Below are positions 25,574 through 34,017 of a DNA stretch of 64,000 nt, piece after piece. The number at the start of each line of letters is the position of its first letter. Positions within the stretch are counted from its first letter, which is position 1. Both the position numbers and the translations under genes were made by a program. The notes beneath the pieces were generated by a model that saw only the letters and a list, made by a program, of their open reading frames with translations, was not told where the DNA came from and made no database searches. Origin of the DNA: Acidovorax sp. 210-6 (GTDB lineage Bacteria > Pseudomonadota > Gammaproteobacteria > Burkholderiales > Burkholderiaceae_C); the NCBI RefSeq assembly GCF_010020825.1, contig NZ_JAACJE010000001.1:1612001-1676000 (forward strand). The letters run 5' to 3'.

Positions 25574-25606
25574 AAAAAACCCGCTGCTCCCATGGAGTCA
25601 ACGGGT
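25574..25606 (-). terminator. Rho-independent terminator after tRNA-Gly
   Basis: On the minus strand AACCCG and CGGGTT pair across an 18-base loop that holds a further short hairpin, directly followed by a run of Ts. It lies about 40 bases after the tRNA 3' end. Confidence 0.7.
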
Positions 25607-25643
25607 TGTGTGGGGTGGCTTGATGCCCGAAGAGATGGCTGTC

Positions 25644-25717
25644 TGGAGCGGGTGATGGGAATCGAACCCACGTTATTTGCTTGGGAAGCAAGAGTCCTAC
25701 CATTGAACGACACCCGC
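25644..25717 (-). tRNA. tRNA-Gly (anticodon CCC)
   Basis: On the minus strand GCGGGTG pairs with CACCCGC, then discriminator T and encoded CCA. The D arm has TTCAATGGTAGGA, the anticodon loop is TTCCCAA (CCC) and the T loop is GGTTCGATTCC. It resembles E. coli glyU. The last anticodon-stem pair looks mismatched (C-A). Confidence 0.93.
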
Positions 25718-25789
25718 GCAACCCCGCATTATAGGCAAGCCGACGCTCGCCTCAGGTGTGCGGGGCGGACATGCGCCGGAAGGCGCGTA

Positions 25790-26923
25790 TCACTGGCTGC
25801 TCAGCGCCATGGGCTTGCCATTCTTGAAGGTGTTGACCACCGTGGGGGCCTTCAGGCGGTTGCCCTTGTCGTCGTAGCCGTATTCACCCAGCACGCCCTT
25901 GTAGGGGTTCTTGCGCATCCAGTCGCCGACCTTGGCGGGATCGATGGAGCCGCTCTTTTGCATGGCTTCGCCGATGAACATCACCTGGTCGTAGTAGGCC
26001 GGGCCATACACGTCGGGGTTTTGGCCAAAGCGCTTCTTGAACTTGTCCTGGAAGGCCTTGGTGGTGTCGTTGGCGTCCATCAGCATGCCGGCGTAGGCGC
26101 AGTACACAAAGTCGTTGACCGCGTCGCCCGCAAGCTTGGCCACCTCGGGGCTGCACAGCGTGTCGCCACCCAGCAGCTTGGCGCTGATGCCCAGCTGCTT
26201 CATCTGGCGTGCCATGGGGGCGGCCTGGGGCGCGTAGCCGCCGTAGAAAATGGCCTCGGGCTGCTTGCCCTTGAGGCTGGTCAGAATGGCCATGAAGTCG
26301 GTGGCCTTGTCGTTGGTGAACTCGCGGCCGACGATGGTCAGGCCCAGCTTCTGCGCTTCCTTGGCGAACTCCTCGGCCACGCCCTGACCGAAGGCGGTGC
26401 GGTCATCGACCACGCCCACCTTCTTGAGCTTCATGGTGTTGGCGGCGTAGGCTGCCATGTTGCCGCCGATCTGCGAGTCGCTGGCAACGATGCGGAACAC
26501 GTTCTTGTAGCCGCCCTGCGTGACCTTGGGGTTGGTACCCACGGTGGAAACCATGGTGCCGCCGCCGTCGTAGACACGCGATGCGGGAATGGCCACGCCC
26601 GAGCAGTAGGGGCCCATGACGTACTTCACGCCCGAATCCACGAGCTTCTGGGCCACGGCCACGCCGGTCTTGGCGTCGCACTGGTCGTCTTCGGAGACCA
26701 CTTCAAACTTCAGCGTCTTGCCACCCACGGTGATCTTGCGGGCGTTGAGCTCCTCGACAGCCAGGCGCACGCCGTTGTCGTTGTCGCGCCCGGCAAAGGT
26801 GTTGGGGCCGGACAAGGGGCCGCTGTGGCCGATCTTGACGACTTGCTCCTGGGCCATGGCGGGGGCGGCACAGGCCAGGATGACAGCAGCGACGAGGGGG
26901 GATTTCAGGAGAAAGGGGCGCAT
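25790..26923 (-). CDS. Branched-chain amino acid-type ABC transporter binding protein (orphan)
   Basis: A 377-residue periplasmic binding protein of the LivJ/Leu-Ile-Val family. The signal peptide MRPFLLKSPLVAAVILACAA ends at AMAQ. The mature start VVKIGHSGPLSGPNTFAGRD is the typical ligand-site strand, with YVMGPYCSGVAIPASRVYD and VGREFTNDKATDFMAILTSL further on. It delivers an amino acid or related ligand to a membrane permease, but no liv permease or ATPase gene is nearby, so it must share components encoded elsewhere. The ligand is unknown. Confidence 0.93.
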   Translation of the reverse strand: MRPFLLKSPLVAAVILACAAPAMAQEQVVKIGHSGPLSGPNTFAGRDNDNGVRLAVEELNARKITVGGKTLKFEVVSEDDQCDAKTGVAVAQKLVDSGVKYVMGPYCSGVAIPASRVYDGGGTMVSTVGTNPKVTQGGYKNVFRIVASDSQIGGNMAAYAANTMKLKKVGVVDDRTAFGQGVAEEFAKEAQKLGLTIVGREFTNDKATDFMAILTSLKGKQPEAIFYGGYAPQAAPMARQMKQLGISAKLLGGDTLCSPEVAKLAGDAVNDFVYCAYAGMLMDANDTTKAFQDKFKKRFGQNPDVYGPAYYDQVMFIGEAMQKSGSIDPAKVGDWMRKNPYKGVLGEYGYDDKGNRLKAPTVVNTFKNGKPMALSSQ

Positions 26924-27134
26924 GGAAAGAGGCTTCCGAAGAGGATTGCGGAATGGGTGCCCTTGGACGCCGGGCGGGTAGGCCCGGGCCCGTGGGCGGC
27001 GGTGTCTGGGTACAGACGCACGCGCTGAGCGCGCGTTGCGATTCTGCCGCAGCAGGGTGCGTTTTTAGCGCCATTAATAAATGACGCGGGGAAGTAGCGC
27101 GCCGTATGCTCTGGCCAGGAGCACCCCAGCCTGG

Positions 27135-28178
27135 TCAGTGCGCCGACGGCGCCACACCCAGCAAGCCTTGCAGCCGTTCGCTGCTGGTCGTGTATTCCAG
27201 CGGCAGCTTGTGTCCCGCCAGCCATTCCGCCGCACCAAAGGCGGCCAGCGTGGCTTCGTGGAAGCCGCTGAGGATGAGCTTGCGCTTGCCGGGGTAGGTG
27301 ATGGCGTCACCCACGGCGTGGATGCCGGGCACGCTGGTGGCGAAGGTGGCGGTGTCCACCACGAGCTGCTTGCGTTCCAAGGCCAGGCCCCATTCGGCGA
27401 TGTGCCCCAAGCGCGGCACCAGGCCCAGGCGCACCAGCAGCAGGTCCAGCGGCAGGCGCAGCTGCGTGCCTTCGGGCGTGGTCAGGTCCAGCGCGGTGAG
27501 GCGCCCTTGCTCTTCGACGATGCCGCCGGCCACGCCGATGGCGACCGCGATGCGGCCAGCCGCGCGCAGGGCCTGCAACTCTTGCAGCAGGGCGGGCGGG
27601 GCGTCGAACACGTCGCGGCGGTGCTGCAGGGTGGTGTGGGCGGGGCGCAGGGCCTCGGGGGCGGTGGCGCAGGCGATGGCCTGGGCCACGGCGGGTTCGT
27701 CGCCTCCATGCACCACCACGCGCTGGCCGACGAGGCTGGTGCCTTCGTCCAGGCGGTAACGCAGTTGGTTGCCCTCATGGGCTTCCAGGCCGGGGAGCTT
27801 GAGGGTGCGCGGCACGAAGGCACCCACGCCGGTGGCGATGAACACGGCACGGGCCTGCAGCTGCGTGCCTTGCGCAGTGCCGACGCGGAAGCCGCCTTCG
27901 GGCAACGCCTGCACCGTGTCCACCTGCTGGCCGAGGTGCAGCGTGGGGGCGAAGGGCTGGATTTGTGCCAGCAGGCGCTGCACCAGTTCGTTCCCGGTGC
28001 AGGCCTGGACGGCGGGGATGTCGTAGATGGGTTTGTCGCCGTACAGCTCGGCGCACTGGCCGCCGGGGTGGGGCAGTGCGTCGATGACGTGGGCGCGCAG
28101 GCCTTGCAGGCCGAGCTGGAACACCTGGAAAAGGCCAACAGGCCCCGCGCCGATGACGATGGCGTCGGTGCTGAGCAT
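27135..28178 (-). CDS. Ferredoxin-NADP reductase (thioredoxin-reductase-like type)
   Basis: A 347-residue flavoprotein of the YumC-type FNR family. FAD motif AIVIGAGPVGLFQVFQLGLQG lies at the N-terminus, then HPGGQCAELYGDKPIYDIPA, the signature of this FNR type. The NADPH-binding region is VVVHGGDEPAVAQA, and the C-terminal FAD segment is GIHAVGDAITYPGKRKLILSGFHEA. It lacks the CxxC of thioredoxin reductase. The start MLSTDAIVIGAG is chosen over a long upstream reading that runs into a repeat. It lies downstream of fdxA, separated only by a repeat, so the pair is a likely NADPH-ferredoxin system. Plausible partners are the sulfite reductase genes upstream. Confidence 0.88.
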   Translation of the reverse strand: MLSTDAIVIGAGPVGLFQVFQLGLQGLRAHVIDALPHPGGQCAELYGDKPIYDIPAVQACTGNELVQRLLAQIQPFAPTLHLGQQVDTVQALPEGGFRVGTAQGTQLQARAVFIATGVGAFVPRTLKLPGLEAHEGNQLRYRLDEGTSLVGQRVVVHGGDEPAVAQAIACATAPEALRPAHTTLQHRRDVFDAPPALLQELQALRAAGRIAVAIGVAGGIVEEQGRLTALDLTTPEGTQLRLPLDLLLVRLGLVPRLGHIAEWGLALERKQLVVDTATFATSVPGIHAVGDAITYPGKRKLILSGFHEATLAAFGAAEWLAGHKLPLEYTTSSERLQGLLGVAPSAH

Positions 28179-28200
28179 TCCTGAACTCAGTGAGGCCTGC

Positions 28201-28333
28201 AGCCGATGCAACGGACGCGGCCCAGGCCAGGGCCGCCGTGCAAGGGCCGCCCCGCAGCACCGGCGGCGTCCCCCTTCCCGCAAAGCATGGCTTTGCGAGA
28301 GAAGGGGGAAGGCGCGCAGCGCCAGAGGGTGTT
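28201..28333. repeat. Long interspersed repeat, copy 2
   Basis: GTGCAAGGGCCGCCCCGC, then CCCCCTTCCCGCAAAGC with inverted GCTTTGC...GAAGGGGGAAGGC and GCGCAGCGCC. It matches copies 1 and 3 in order and orientation. It fills the gap between fdxA and the ferredoxin reductase gene, just after the fdxA stop. Confidence 0.8.
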
Positions 28334-28338
28334 GTGCA

Positions 28339-28668
28339 TTACCGCTGCAGGTCCTTGACCTTGCCGGGCTGGCCGTTCCACTCGTCGGCGTCGGGCAGGG
28401 CGGCCTTGCGCTTGGTGATGGGCTTCCAGCCGGGGGCGTTGGTCAGATCGGCGTTGATCTTGATGAAGGCCAGCTCGGTGGGGGGCAGGTCTTCTTCGGC
28501 GAAGATGGCGTTGGCCGGGCACTCAGGCACGCAGACGGCACAGTCGATGCATTCGTCCGGGTTGATGACCAGCATGTTCGGGCCTTCGACGAAGCAGTCA
28601 ACGGGACACACGTCCACACAATCGGTGTATTTGCACTTGATGCAGTTTTCGGAGACGACGTGGGTCAT
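28339..28668 (-). CDS. fdxA: Ferredoxin FdxA (7Fe type)
   Basis: A 109-residue ferredoxin. The N-terminal clusters are bound by [18 protein letters not shown] and [17 protein letters not shown]; this arrangement (CxxCxxxxC and CxxCxxC) gives one 3Fe-4S and one 4Fe-4S cluster. The C-terminal tail of about 45 residues is normal for FdxA. It carries low-potential electrons. It lies between the sulfate-assimilation operon and a ferredoxin reductase on the same strand, which suggests a supply of electrons to the siroheme reductase; this is inference. Confidence 0.95.
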   Translation of the reverse strand: MTHVVSENCIKCKYTDCVDVCPVDCFVEGPNMLVINPDECIDCAVCVPECPANAIFAEEDLPPTELAFIKINADLTNAPGWKPITKRKAALPDADEWNGQPGKVKDLQR

Positions 28669-28714
28669 GGCAGTGTGAATTTGTAATCGGGATAACCCTG
28701 GATTTTAAGTCGGT

Positions 28715-28744
28715 GGCAGGCCGCCCCCCGGGGGCGGCCCTGCC
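28715..28744 (-). terminator. Strong GC stem-loop after cysN
   Basis: GGCAGGCCGCCCCC is matched by its near-perfect inverse GGGGGCGGCCCTGCC with almost no loop. It lies 36 bases after the cysN stop. No T-run follows. Confidence 0.55.
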
Positions 28745-28779
28745 GGTGCAGGGGAAAACTGAGCGCTTGTTGCTTTGGC

Positions 28780-30141
28780 TCAGTTCACCAGCACGGCGCC
28801 TGCGGTGGCGTTGCTGGCCGTATCCACCAGAATCAGCGAGCCCAGCACGCGCGCCTGGCTGAACGGTGCAGCGGGCAGGGGTTCCTGCAGCAGCAGCTCC
28901 ACATGGCCGATGGCGTTGGGGTCCAGCCGCTCGGCGTCTTCCTCGGCCAGGGTATTGATGTCCAGCCGGTGCACCACGCGGCGCACCTTGGCCTTGACCC
29001 AGCGGTGGCCGTGCAGCGCCCAATAGACGCGGCCCGCCAGCAGCGGTTCGTTGTCCATCCAGGCCACGGTGGCCTTGATCTCGCGCTGGCCGGGCCATGC
29101 GGGTACGGCGGCAGGTGCGTCAAAGTCGTCTTCGGCCACGGCGGCCTGCGTGGGTGCGGCCACGATCCAGTCGCCGCGCGAGACGTCCACCTCACGGTCG
29201 AGGATGATGCCCGCGCTCTCGCCCGCACCCACGGTGGTGGGGCGGCGTGCGTGGTCCAGCACCTGGGCCACGGTGGCCAGTTGCCCGCTGGGGAAGACCT
29301 GCACCGCGCTACCCGGCTGCACGCTGCCTGCGGCCACACGGCCCCAGAACACGCGGCGACCCTGGCTGGTGTCGGACGAAGACGAGAACTTCTCCACCCA
29401 CTGCACCGGGAAGGCCAGCGGCAGGCCGGTGTCGGCCGGGGTGTTGGGCAGCAGCTCGAGGATCTGCAGCAGGCTCGGGCCTTCGTAGCCGCACCAGCCG
29501 CTGTGGCGATCCACCACGTTCCAGCCCTTGAGGGCCGAGACGGGCACGGTGGCGGCCACCTGAATGCCGGCGTCCTGGGCGAACTGCGCCAGCGCGGCGC
29601 CGATGTGCTGGAAGGCGAGCTGCGGGTCTTCCACGGCGTCGAGCTTGTTCACGGCAAACACCAGCGAATGCACGCGCAGCAGGTGCACCAGCAGGCTGTG
29701 GCGGCGCGTTTGTGGCAGCAGCGCGAGTTGCGGGTTTTTCCAGTCGAGCTTGGTGGCATCCACCAGCACCACGGCGGCGTCGGCCTGCGAGGCGGCGGTG
29801 ACCATGTTGCGTGTGTACTGCTCGTGGCCCGGCGCGTCGCCGATGATGAACTTGCGCTCTTCGGTGGCAAAGTAGCGGTAGGCCACGTCGATGGTGATGC
29901 CCTGTTCGCGTTCTGCACTGAGGCCGTCGGTCAGCAGGGCCAGGTCCACCTCGCCACCACGCTGCACACCGGCCAGGTGGTCCTGCAGCACGGCGCGGCT
30001 GTCCACCAGCAGGCGGCCGATCAGCGTGCTCTTGCCGTCGTCCACGCTGCCGCAGGTAATGAACTTCAGCGCTGAAATATGGTCATTTTGGGCTGCATCG
30101 CCCGCCGTTGCTGCGGTATCAGCTATCAAATTCATAGTCAT
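28780..30141 (-). CDS. cysN: Sulfate adenylyltransferase subunit 1 (GTPase)
   Basis: A 453-residue GTPase subunit of ATP sulfurylase. It has the P-loop GSVDDGKSTLIG (about residues 31-42), DAPGHEQYTRNM, and NKLD, followed by two beta-barrel domains. It drives sulfate adenylation by CysD at the cost of GTP. The length shows no fused APS kinase (CysC) domain. The start ATG overlaps the cysD TGA by one base (TGATG), so coupling is likely; the much longer open frame upstream is a shadow of cysD. The first 20 codons (NLIADTAATAGDAAQND) are encoded by sequence that resembles the short interspersed repeat. Confidence 0.95.
   Translation of the reverse strand: MTMNLIADTAATAGDAAQNDHISALKFITCGSVDDGKSTLIGRLLVDSRAVLQDHLAGVQRGGEVDLALLTDGLSAEREQGITIDVAYRYFATEERKFIIGDAPGHEQYTRNMVTAASQADAAVVLVDATKLDWKNPQLALLPQTRRHSLLVHLLRVHSLVFAVNKLDAVEDPQLAFQHIGAALAQFAQDAGIQVAATVPVSALKGWNVVDRHSGWCGYEGPSLLQILELLPNTPADTGLPLAFPVQWVEKFSSSSDTSQGRRVFWGRVAAGSVQPGSAVQVFPSGQLATVAQVLDHARRPTTVGAGESAGIILDREVDVSRGDWIVAAPTQAAVAEDDFDAPAAVPAWPGQREIKATVAWMDNEPLLAGRVYWALHGHRWVKAKVRRVVHRLDINTLAEEDAERLDPNAIGHVELLLQEPLPAAPFSQARVLGSLILVDTASNATAGAVLVN
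30087..30137 (-). repeat. Short interspersed repeat-like sequence, copy E (5' end of cysN)
   Basis: On the minus strand CTATGAATTTGATAGCTG, then CGCA and a divergent second arm with GGGCGATGCAGCCCAAAATG. The first arm matches the repeat well; the rest is degenerate. It encodes codons 2-19 of CysN. Confidence 0.45.
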
Positions 30142-31073
30142 CAGAAGTACCCGTCTTTCTTGCGCTTTTCCATCGAGGCGTCGGAGGTCTTGTCGTCCAT
30201 GCGCGTGGCGCCGCGCTCGCTCACGTCGGCAGCCAGCGTTTCGATCACGATGTCGGCGGCCGTGGCGGCCGGGCTTTCCACGGGGCAGGTGCAGGTGATG
30301 TCGCCCACGGTGCGGAAGCGCACGTCGCGCGTTTCCACCACCTCGCCCTCGCGCGGCGGCGTGAGTTCGGTCACGGGCACGAGCAGCCCCTTGCGCTCGA
30401 CCACCTGGCGCTTGTGCGTGTAGTAGAGCGAGGGCAGGGCGATGTTCTCGCGGTCGATGTACTGCCACACGTCCAGCTCGGTCCAGTTGCTGATGGGGAA
30501 CACGCGGAAGTGCTCGCCGGGTGCCAGGCGGGTGTTGAACAGCGTCCACAGTTCGGGGCGCTGGGCCTTGGGCTGCCATTGGCCGAAGCTGTCGCGGTGG
30601 CTGAAGATGCGCTCTTTGGCGCGCGCCTTTTCCTCGTCGCGGCGGGCGCCGCCGATGAGGGCGTCGAAGCGGAACTCGTCGATGGCCTCCAGCAGCGTGA
30701 CCGACTGGTGCACGTTGCGGCTCTCACCGGGGTGCGCCAGGCGCACGGTGCCACGCGCCATGGAGTCCTCGACGCTGCGCACGATGAGTTCGGCGCCCAG
30801 CTCCTTGGCGCGGAAGTCGCGGAAGTCCGTCACCTCGTGGAAGTTGTGGCCCGTGTCGATCATGAGCAGCGGGTAGGGGATGCGGCCCACGCCAAAGGCC
30901 TTCTCGGCGCACTTGAGCATGACCAGCGAATCCTTGCCGCCCGAGAACAGCAGGGTGGGGCGCTCGAAGGCGGCGGCCACCTCGCGCAGGATGAAGATGG
31001 TTTCTTCTTCCAGCGCGTCGAGGTGGCGGTTGCTGAGGTGGCTCAGCGTGGAGGTGTCGATGCGGGCGTTCAT
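30141..31073 (-). CDS. cysD: Sulfate adenylyltransferase subunit 2
   Basis: A 310-residue ATP-pyrophosphatase-fold subunit. The PP-loop is LLFSGGKDSLVML (Ser44 to Ser49). MIDTGHNFHEVTDFRD and the C-terminal RFRTVGDITCTCPVES are typical of CysD. With CysN it makes adenosine phosphosulfate from sulfate and ATP. It starts 18 bases after cysH and its stop overlaps the cysN start. Length is normal for the family. Confidence 0.97.
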   Translation of the reverse strand: MNARIDTSTLSHLSNRHLDALEEETIFILREVAAAFERPTLLFSGGKDSLVMLKCAEKAFGVGRIPYPLLMIDTGHNFHEVTDFRDFRAKELGAELIVRSVEDSMARGTVRLAHPGESRNVHQSVTLLEAIDEFRFDALIGGARRDEEKARAKERIFSHRDSFGQWQPKAQRPELWTLFNTRLAPGEHFRVFPISNWTELDVWQYIDRENIALPSLYYTHKRQVVERKGLLVPVTELTPPREGEVVETRDVRFRTVGDITCTCPVESPAATAADIVIETLAADVSERGATRMDDKTSDASMEKRKKDGYF

Positions 31074-31091
31074 GGTCGTGTTCGGTCGGGG

Positions 31092-31724
31092 TCAGTGGGC
31101 GAGATGAAGACCGCATTCGCGGTTGTCTTCGCCCTTGGTCGGGTCCACGTAATCAAAATTATTGGGCAGGCCGTGTGCCTTGCAGTATTCGTGCAGGTCC
31201 TTGGACGTCCAGTGCAGCAGCGGCGCCACCTTGATGAGGCCGTCGGGGTTGATGCTGACGGGCTCCATCTGCGCGCGCACGGCCGTGTCGGTGGCGCGCA
31301 GCGCGGTGAACCAGACCTGGGGCGCGGTCTCGCGCAGGGCGCGGGCAAAGGGTTCGAGCTTCACCTCTTCGGTGAAGGCGGCGTGGCGCGGGTCGTCCAG
31401 CGCGGGCGTGGCCCCTTCCACCGCCTCGCGGTGGGCGCGCGAGCGGCGTGGCAAGTAGATGCGCAGGTTCAGCCCCAGCTGCTTTGTCACCTCGTCGGCA
31501 AAGCGGTAGGTGGCTTCGGTGTTGTAGCCGTTGTCCATCCACACCACGGGCACATCGGGTTGCACGCGGGTGACCAGGTGCAGGATGACGGCCTCGAACG
31601 GGCGGAAGTTGGTGGTGACGATGGAGCGCTGACCCAGGCCCAGCGCCCAGGCTGTGAGGCCTGCGGCGTCGCGGCCCATTTCGGCGTTGACGCGGGCAAG
31701 TTCGGCGGCGGTCATGGTGCTCAT
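31092..31724 (-). CDS. cysH: Phosphoadenylyl-sulfate reductase family protein CysH
   Basis: A 210-residue PP-loop reductase (TTNFRPFEAVILHL at about 37-50; WMDNGYNTEATYRFADEV; C-terminal NRECGLHLAH with the catalytic Cys204). Only two Cys are present (181 and 204). The CC and CxxC ligands of the 4Fe-4S cluster in APS reductases are missing, which points to the E. coli-type, thioredoxin-dependent PAPS reductase. But CysN carries no APS kinase domain and no cysC is in the window, so one must be elsewhere. The start MSTMTAAELARVN is chosen over an ATG 27 codons earlier that overlaps the preceding gene. Confidence 0.9.
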   Translation of the reverse strand: MSTMTAAELARVNAEMGRDAAGLTAWALGLGQRSIVTTNFRPFEAVILHLVTRVQPDVPVVWMDNGYNTEATYRFADEVTKQLGLNLRIYLPRRSRAHREAVEGATPALDDPRHAAFTEEVKLEPFARALRETAPQVWFTALRATDTAVRAQMEPVSINPDGLIKVAPLLHWTSKDLHEYCKAHGLPNNFDYVDPTKGEDNRECGLHLAH

Positions 31725-31785
31725 TGGGTTACCTCCGTGCTGCGCACTGCGGTGCGAGCTTGCTTGGGAACGGCTCGGCGCGCGC

Positions 31786-32217
31786 TCATGCGGCCTCCCG
31801 GGCAAACAAGGGGCGCGGCTCCAGCATGTCGCCCTGGTAGAAGCCTTGGTAGCGTGCCAGTTGGCGCTCGGCCGCGTCGGCCTGGATACCGGGGGCCAGC
31901 ACTGCGCTGCTGAACCCGCTGCGCTGCATTTGCAGGAGCTGGTCGATCAGCACGTCGCCCGTGGCACGCAGGTCGCCCGCAAAACGGTAGCGGCGGCGCA
32001 GCAGCACGGCCTGGCTGAAGGCGCGGCCGTCGGTGAACTTGGGGAAGACCAGCTCGATGCGGTCCACCCCTTCGAGGGCGCCGCTGCCCGCCAGTTCGGC
32101 CAGGTCGGCATCGTTGGCGATTTGCAGCACTTTTTGGCTCTCAGCGACCGTATCTATTGCGTCAGCAGCTATTATTTTCATAGTGAATCCATCGTGGAAT
32201 ACAGGGGCGGTGCTCAT
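31786..32217 (-). CDS. DUF934 family protein (sulfite reductase-associated)
   Basis: A 143-residue soluble protein of the DUF934 family, which in proteobacteria is nearly always encoded beside the siroheme sulfite reductase cysI and is thought to help the reductase; the biochemical role is not known to me. Features are a central RIELVFPKFTDGRAFSQAVLLRRRY and a C-terminal RYQGFYQGDML. Its ATG overlaps the cysI TGA (ATGA). A second candidate start lies at the Met of MKIIAADAID (32181), where family proteins normally begin; codons 12-29 there are encoded by a clear copy of the short interspersed repeat. It ends before cysH. Confidence 0.88.
   Translation of the reverse strand: MSTAPVFHDGFTMKIIAADAIDTVAESQKVLQIANDADLAELAGSGALEGVDRIELVFPKFTDGRAFSQAVLLRRRYRFAGDLRATGDVLIDQLLQMQRSGFSSAVLAPGIQADAAERQLARYQGFYQGDMLEPRPLFAREAA
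32132..32183 (-). repeat. Short interspersed repeat, copy F (inside the DUF934 gene)
   Basis: On the minus strand CTATGAAAATAATAGCTGCT, then GACGCAATAGATACG and GCTGAGAGCCAAAAA. It matches the repeat at 1979 closely and supplies the ATG of MKIIAAD. Confidence 0.75.
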
Positions 32218-34004
32218 TCGGCCAGGGCTTCCTCAGTGGCCTTGGGGTGGCGTGCGCCGTTGGCTGCGGCCTTGAAGGGGTCTTGCCCCACGCGGCGCAG
32301 CGTGTCGATGAAGAACTCACCACCCTTGCGCAGGCTGCGGTAGGTGCCCAGCAAGGCCTCGATCACGTCGGGCACTTCGGCCGCCGAGAACGCGGGGCCC
32401 ACCACCTTGCCGCCAATGGCCGGGCCCGACAGTTGCGAGCCGTCCGAGCCGCCCAGGGTGATCTGGTACCACTCCATGCCGTCCTTGTCCACGCCCAGGA
32501 TGCCAATGTGGCCGCTGTGGTGGTGGCCGCAGCTGTTGATGCAGCCGCTCATGTGCAGGTCGATGGGGCCCAGGTCGAACAGTTCGTCCAGGTCCTGGTA
32601 GCGCTCGGTGATGGCTGCCGCAATGGGCAGCGAGCGGGCGTTGGCCAGCGAGCAGAAGTCGCCGCCGGGGCAGGCAATCATGTCGGTCAGCAGGCCGATG
32701 TTGGGCTGGGCCAGACCCAGCGCGCGTGCGGCTTCGTACAGTGCGGGCAGGTCGCTTTCAAACACCCAGGGCAGCATCAGGTTCTGGTCGTGGGTGATGC
32801 GCGCCTCGCCAGCGCTGAACTGCTCGGCCAGCTGGGCCAGGGCGTCCAGCGTGTCGGCGCTGGCGTCGCCTGGGGCAAAGCCCACGCGCTTGAAGGACAG
32901 TGTGACTGCCTTCATGCCTGCCAGCTTGTGGCCGCGCACGTTTTGCTGCAGCCAGCGCTGGTAGAGCTGGCCGGAGGTGTTCACGCTGTGCGTGCGGCTG
33001 GCGGGCTGCAGCGGCGGCACCACAAAGCTGGCCTGCACGCGGGCCAGTTCCGCCGCGGTGATGGTGTGCGGTGCGCCGTCCTGTTCCACAATGGCGCGGT
33101 ACTCTTTTTCCACCGCGTCGATGAAGGATTGACCCTCGGCCTTGACCAGGATCTTGATGCGTGCCTTCCACTTGTTGTCACGGCGGCCGTAGCCGTTGTA
33201 CACGCGGATCACGGCCTCCACGTAGTTGAGGATCTGGTCCCAGGGCAGGAATTCGCGCACCACGCTGCCAATGACGGGCGTGCGGCCCATCCCGCCGCCC
33301 ACCTTGACGGTGAAGCCCGCGCTGCCGTCCTCGGCGCGGCGCGCCTGCAGGCCGATGTCGTACCAGCCGGTGGCGGCGCGGTCTTCCTCGGCGCCGTTGA
33401 AGGCGATCTTGAATTTGCGCGGCAGGAAGGCGAATTCCGGGTGCAGCGTGCTCCACTGGCGCATGATTTCGGCAAAGGGCCGGGTGTCCAGGATCTCGTC
33501 CTCGGCAATGCCTTCGTAGGCCTCGCAGGTGATGTTGCGGATGGTGTTGCCGCTGGTCTGGATCCCGTGCATGTGCACGCTGGCCAGCAGGTCCATCACA
33601 TCGGCCGCCTTGGTGATGGGAATCCAGTTGAACTGCACATTGGTGCGCGTGGTGAAGTGCCCGTAGCCGTAGGTCAGGGGCGCGGCAGCCAGCGTCAGGC
33701 CGGGCTGGGCCGCCTGCAACTGGTCTTGCGTGGCCTGCGCGTGGGCCAGCAGCTCGGGCGTGGGGCGGTCGTAGTCGCGCGCAATGTGCGCCAGCATGCG
33801 CAACTGCGTGCTGCTGATTTCGCCATAGGGCACGGCAATGCGCGCCATGGGCGCATAGCGCTGGATGTACCAGCCATTTTGCAGGCGCAGCGGCAGCAAG
33901 TGCTCATCGCTCAGCTCGCCGCGTTGCCAGCGCTCGAGCTGGTCGCGGAACTGTTGGGCACGCAGGCGGATGAACTGCTTGTCGAATTCGGTGTATTGGT
34001 ACAT
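32214..34004 (-). CDS. cysI: Siroheme nitrite/sulfite reductase
   Basis: A 596-residue reductase with two nitrite/sulfite reductase ferredoxin-like half domains. The 4Fe-4S/siroheme ligands are CPGGDFCSLANA and HMSGCINSCGHHHSGHIG (C-X5-C and C-X3-C). It reduces sulfite to sulfide with six electrons. No cysJ flavoprotein subunit gene lies nearby, so the electron donor may be ferredoxin (see fdxA). It starts MYQYTEFDKQFIRLR. Upstream, between it and tauE, is a palindromic MITE-like element. Context with DUF934, cysH, cysD and cysN favours assimilatory sulfite reduction over nitrite. Confidence 0.93.
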   Translation of the reverse strand: MYQYTEFDKQFIRLRAQQFRDQLERWQRGELSDEHLLPLRLQNGWYIQRYAPMARIAVPYGEISSTQLRMLAHIARDYDRPTPELLAHAQATQDQLQAAQPGLTLAAAPLTYGYGHFTTRTNVQFNWIPITKAADVMDLLASVHMHGIQTSGNTIRNITCEAYEGIAEDEILDTRPFAEIMRQWSTLHPEFAFLPRKFKIAFNGAEEDRAATGWYDIGLQARRAEDGSAGFTVKVGGGMGRTPVIGSVVREFLPWDQILNYVEAVIRVYNGYGRRDNKWKARIKILVKAEGQSFIDAVEKEYRAIVEQDGAPHTITAAELARVQASFVVPPLQPASRTHSVNTSGQLYQRWLQQNVRGHKLAGMKAVTLSFKRVGFAPGDASADTLDALAQLAEQFSAGEARITHDQNLMLPWVFESDLPALYEAARALGLAQPNIGLLTDMIACPGGDFCSLANARSLPIAAAITERYQDLDELFDLGPIDLHMSGCINSCGHHHSGHIGILGVDKDGMEWYQITLGGSDGSQLSGPAIGGKVVGPAFSAAEVPDVIEALLGTYRSLRKGGEFFIDTLRRVGQDPFKAAANGARHPKATEEALAE

Positions 34005-34017
34005 GGGAATACTCAGA

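Noticed and set aside
30142-30579. Long N-terminal extension of CysN
   Set aside because: It is the antiframe of the well-supported cysD gene on the same strand; CysN homologues begin near the chosen ATG.
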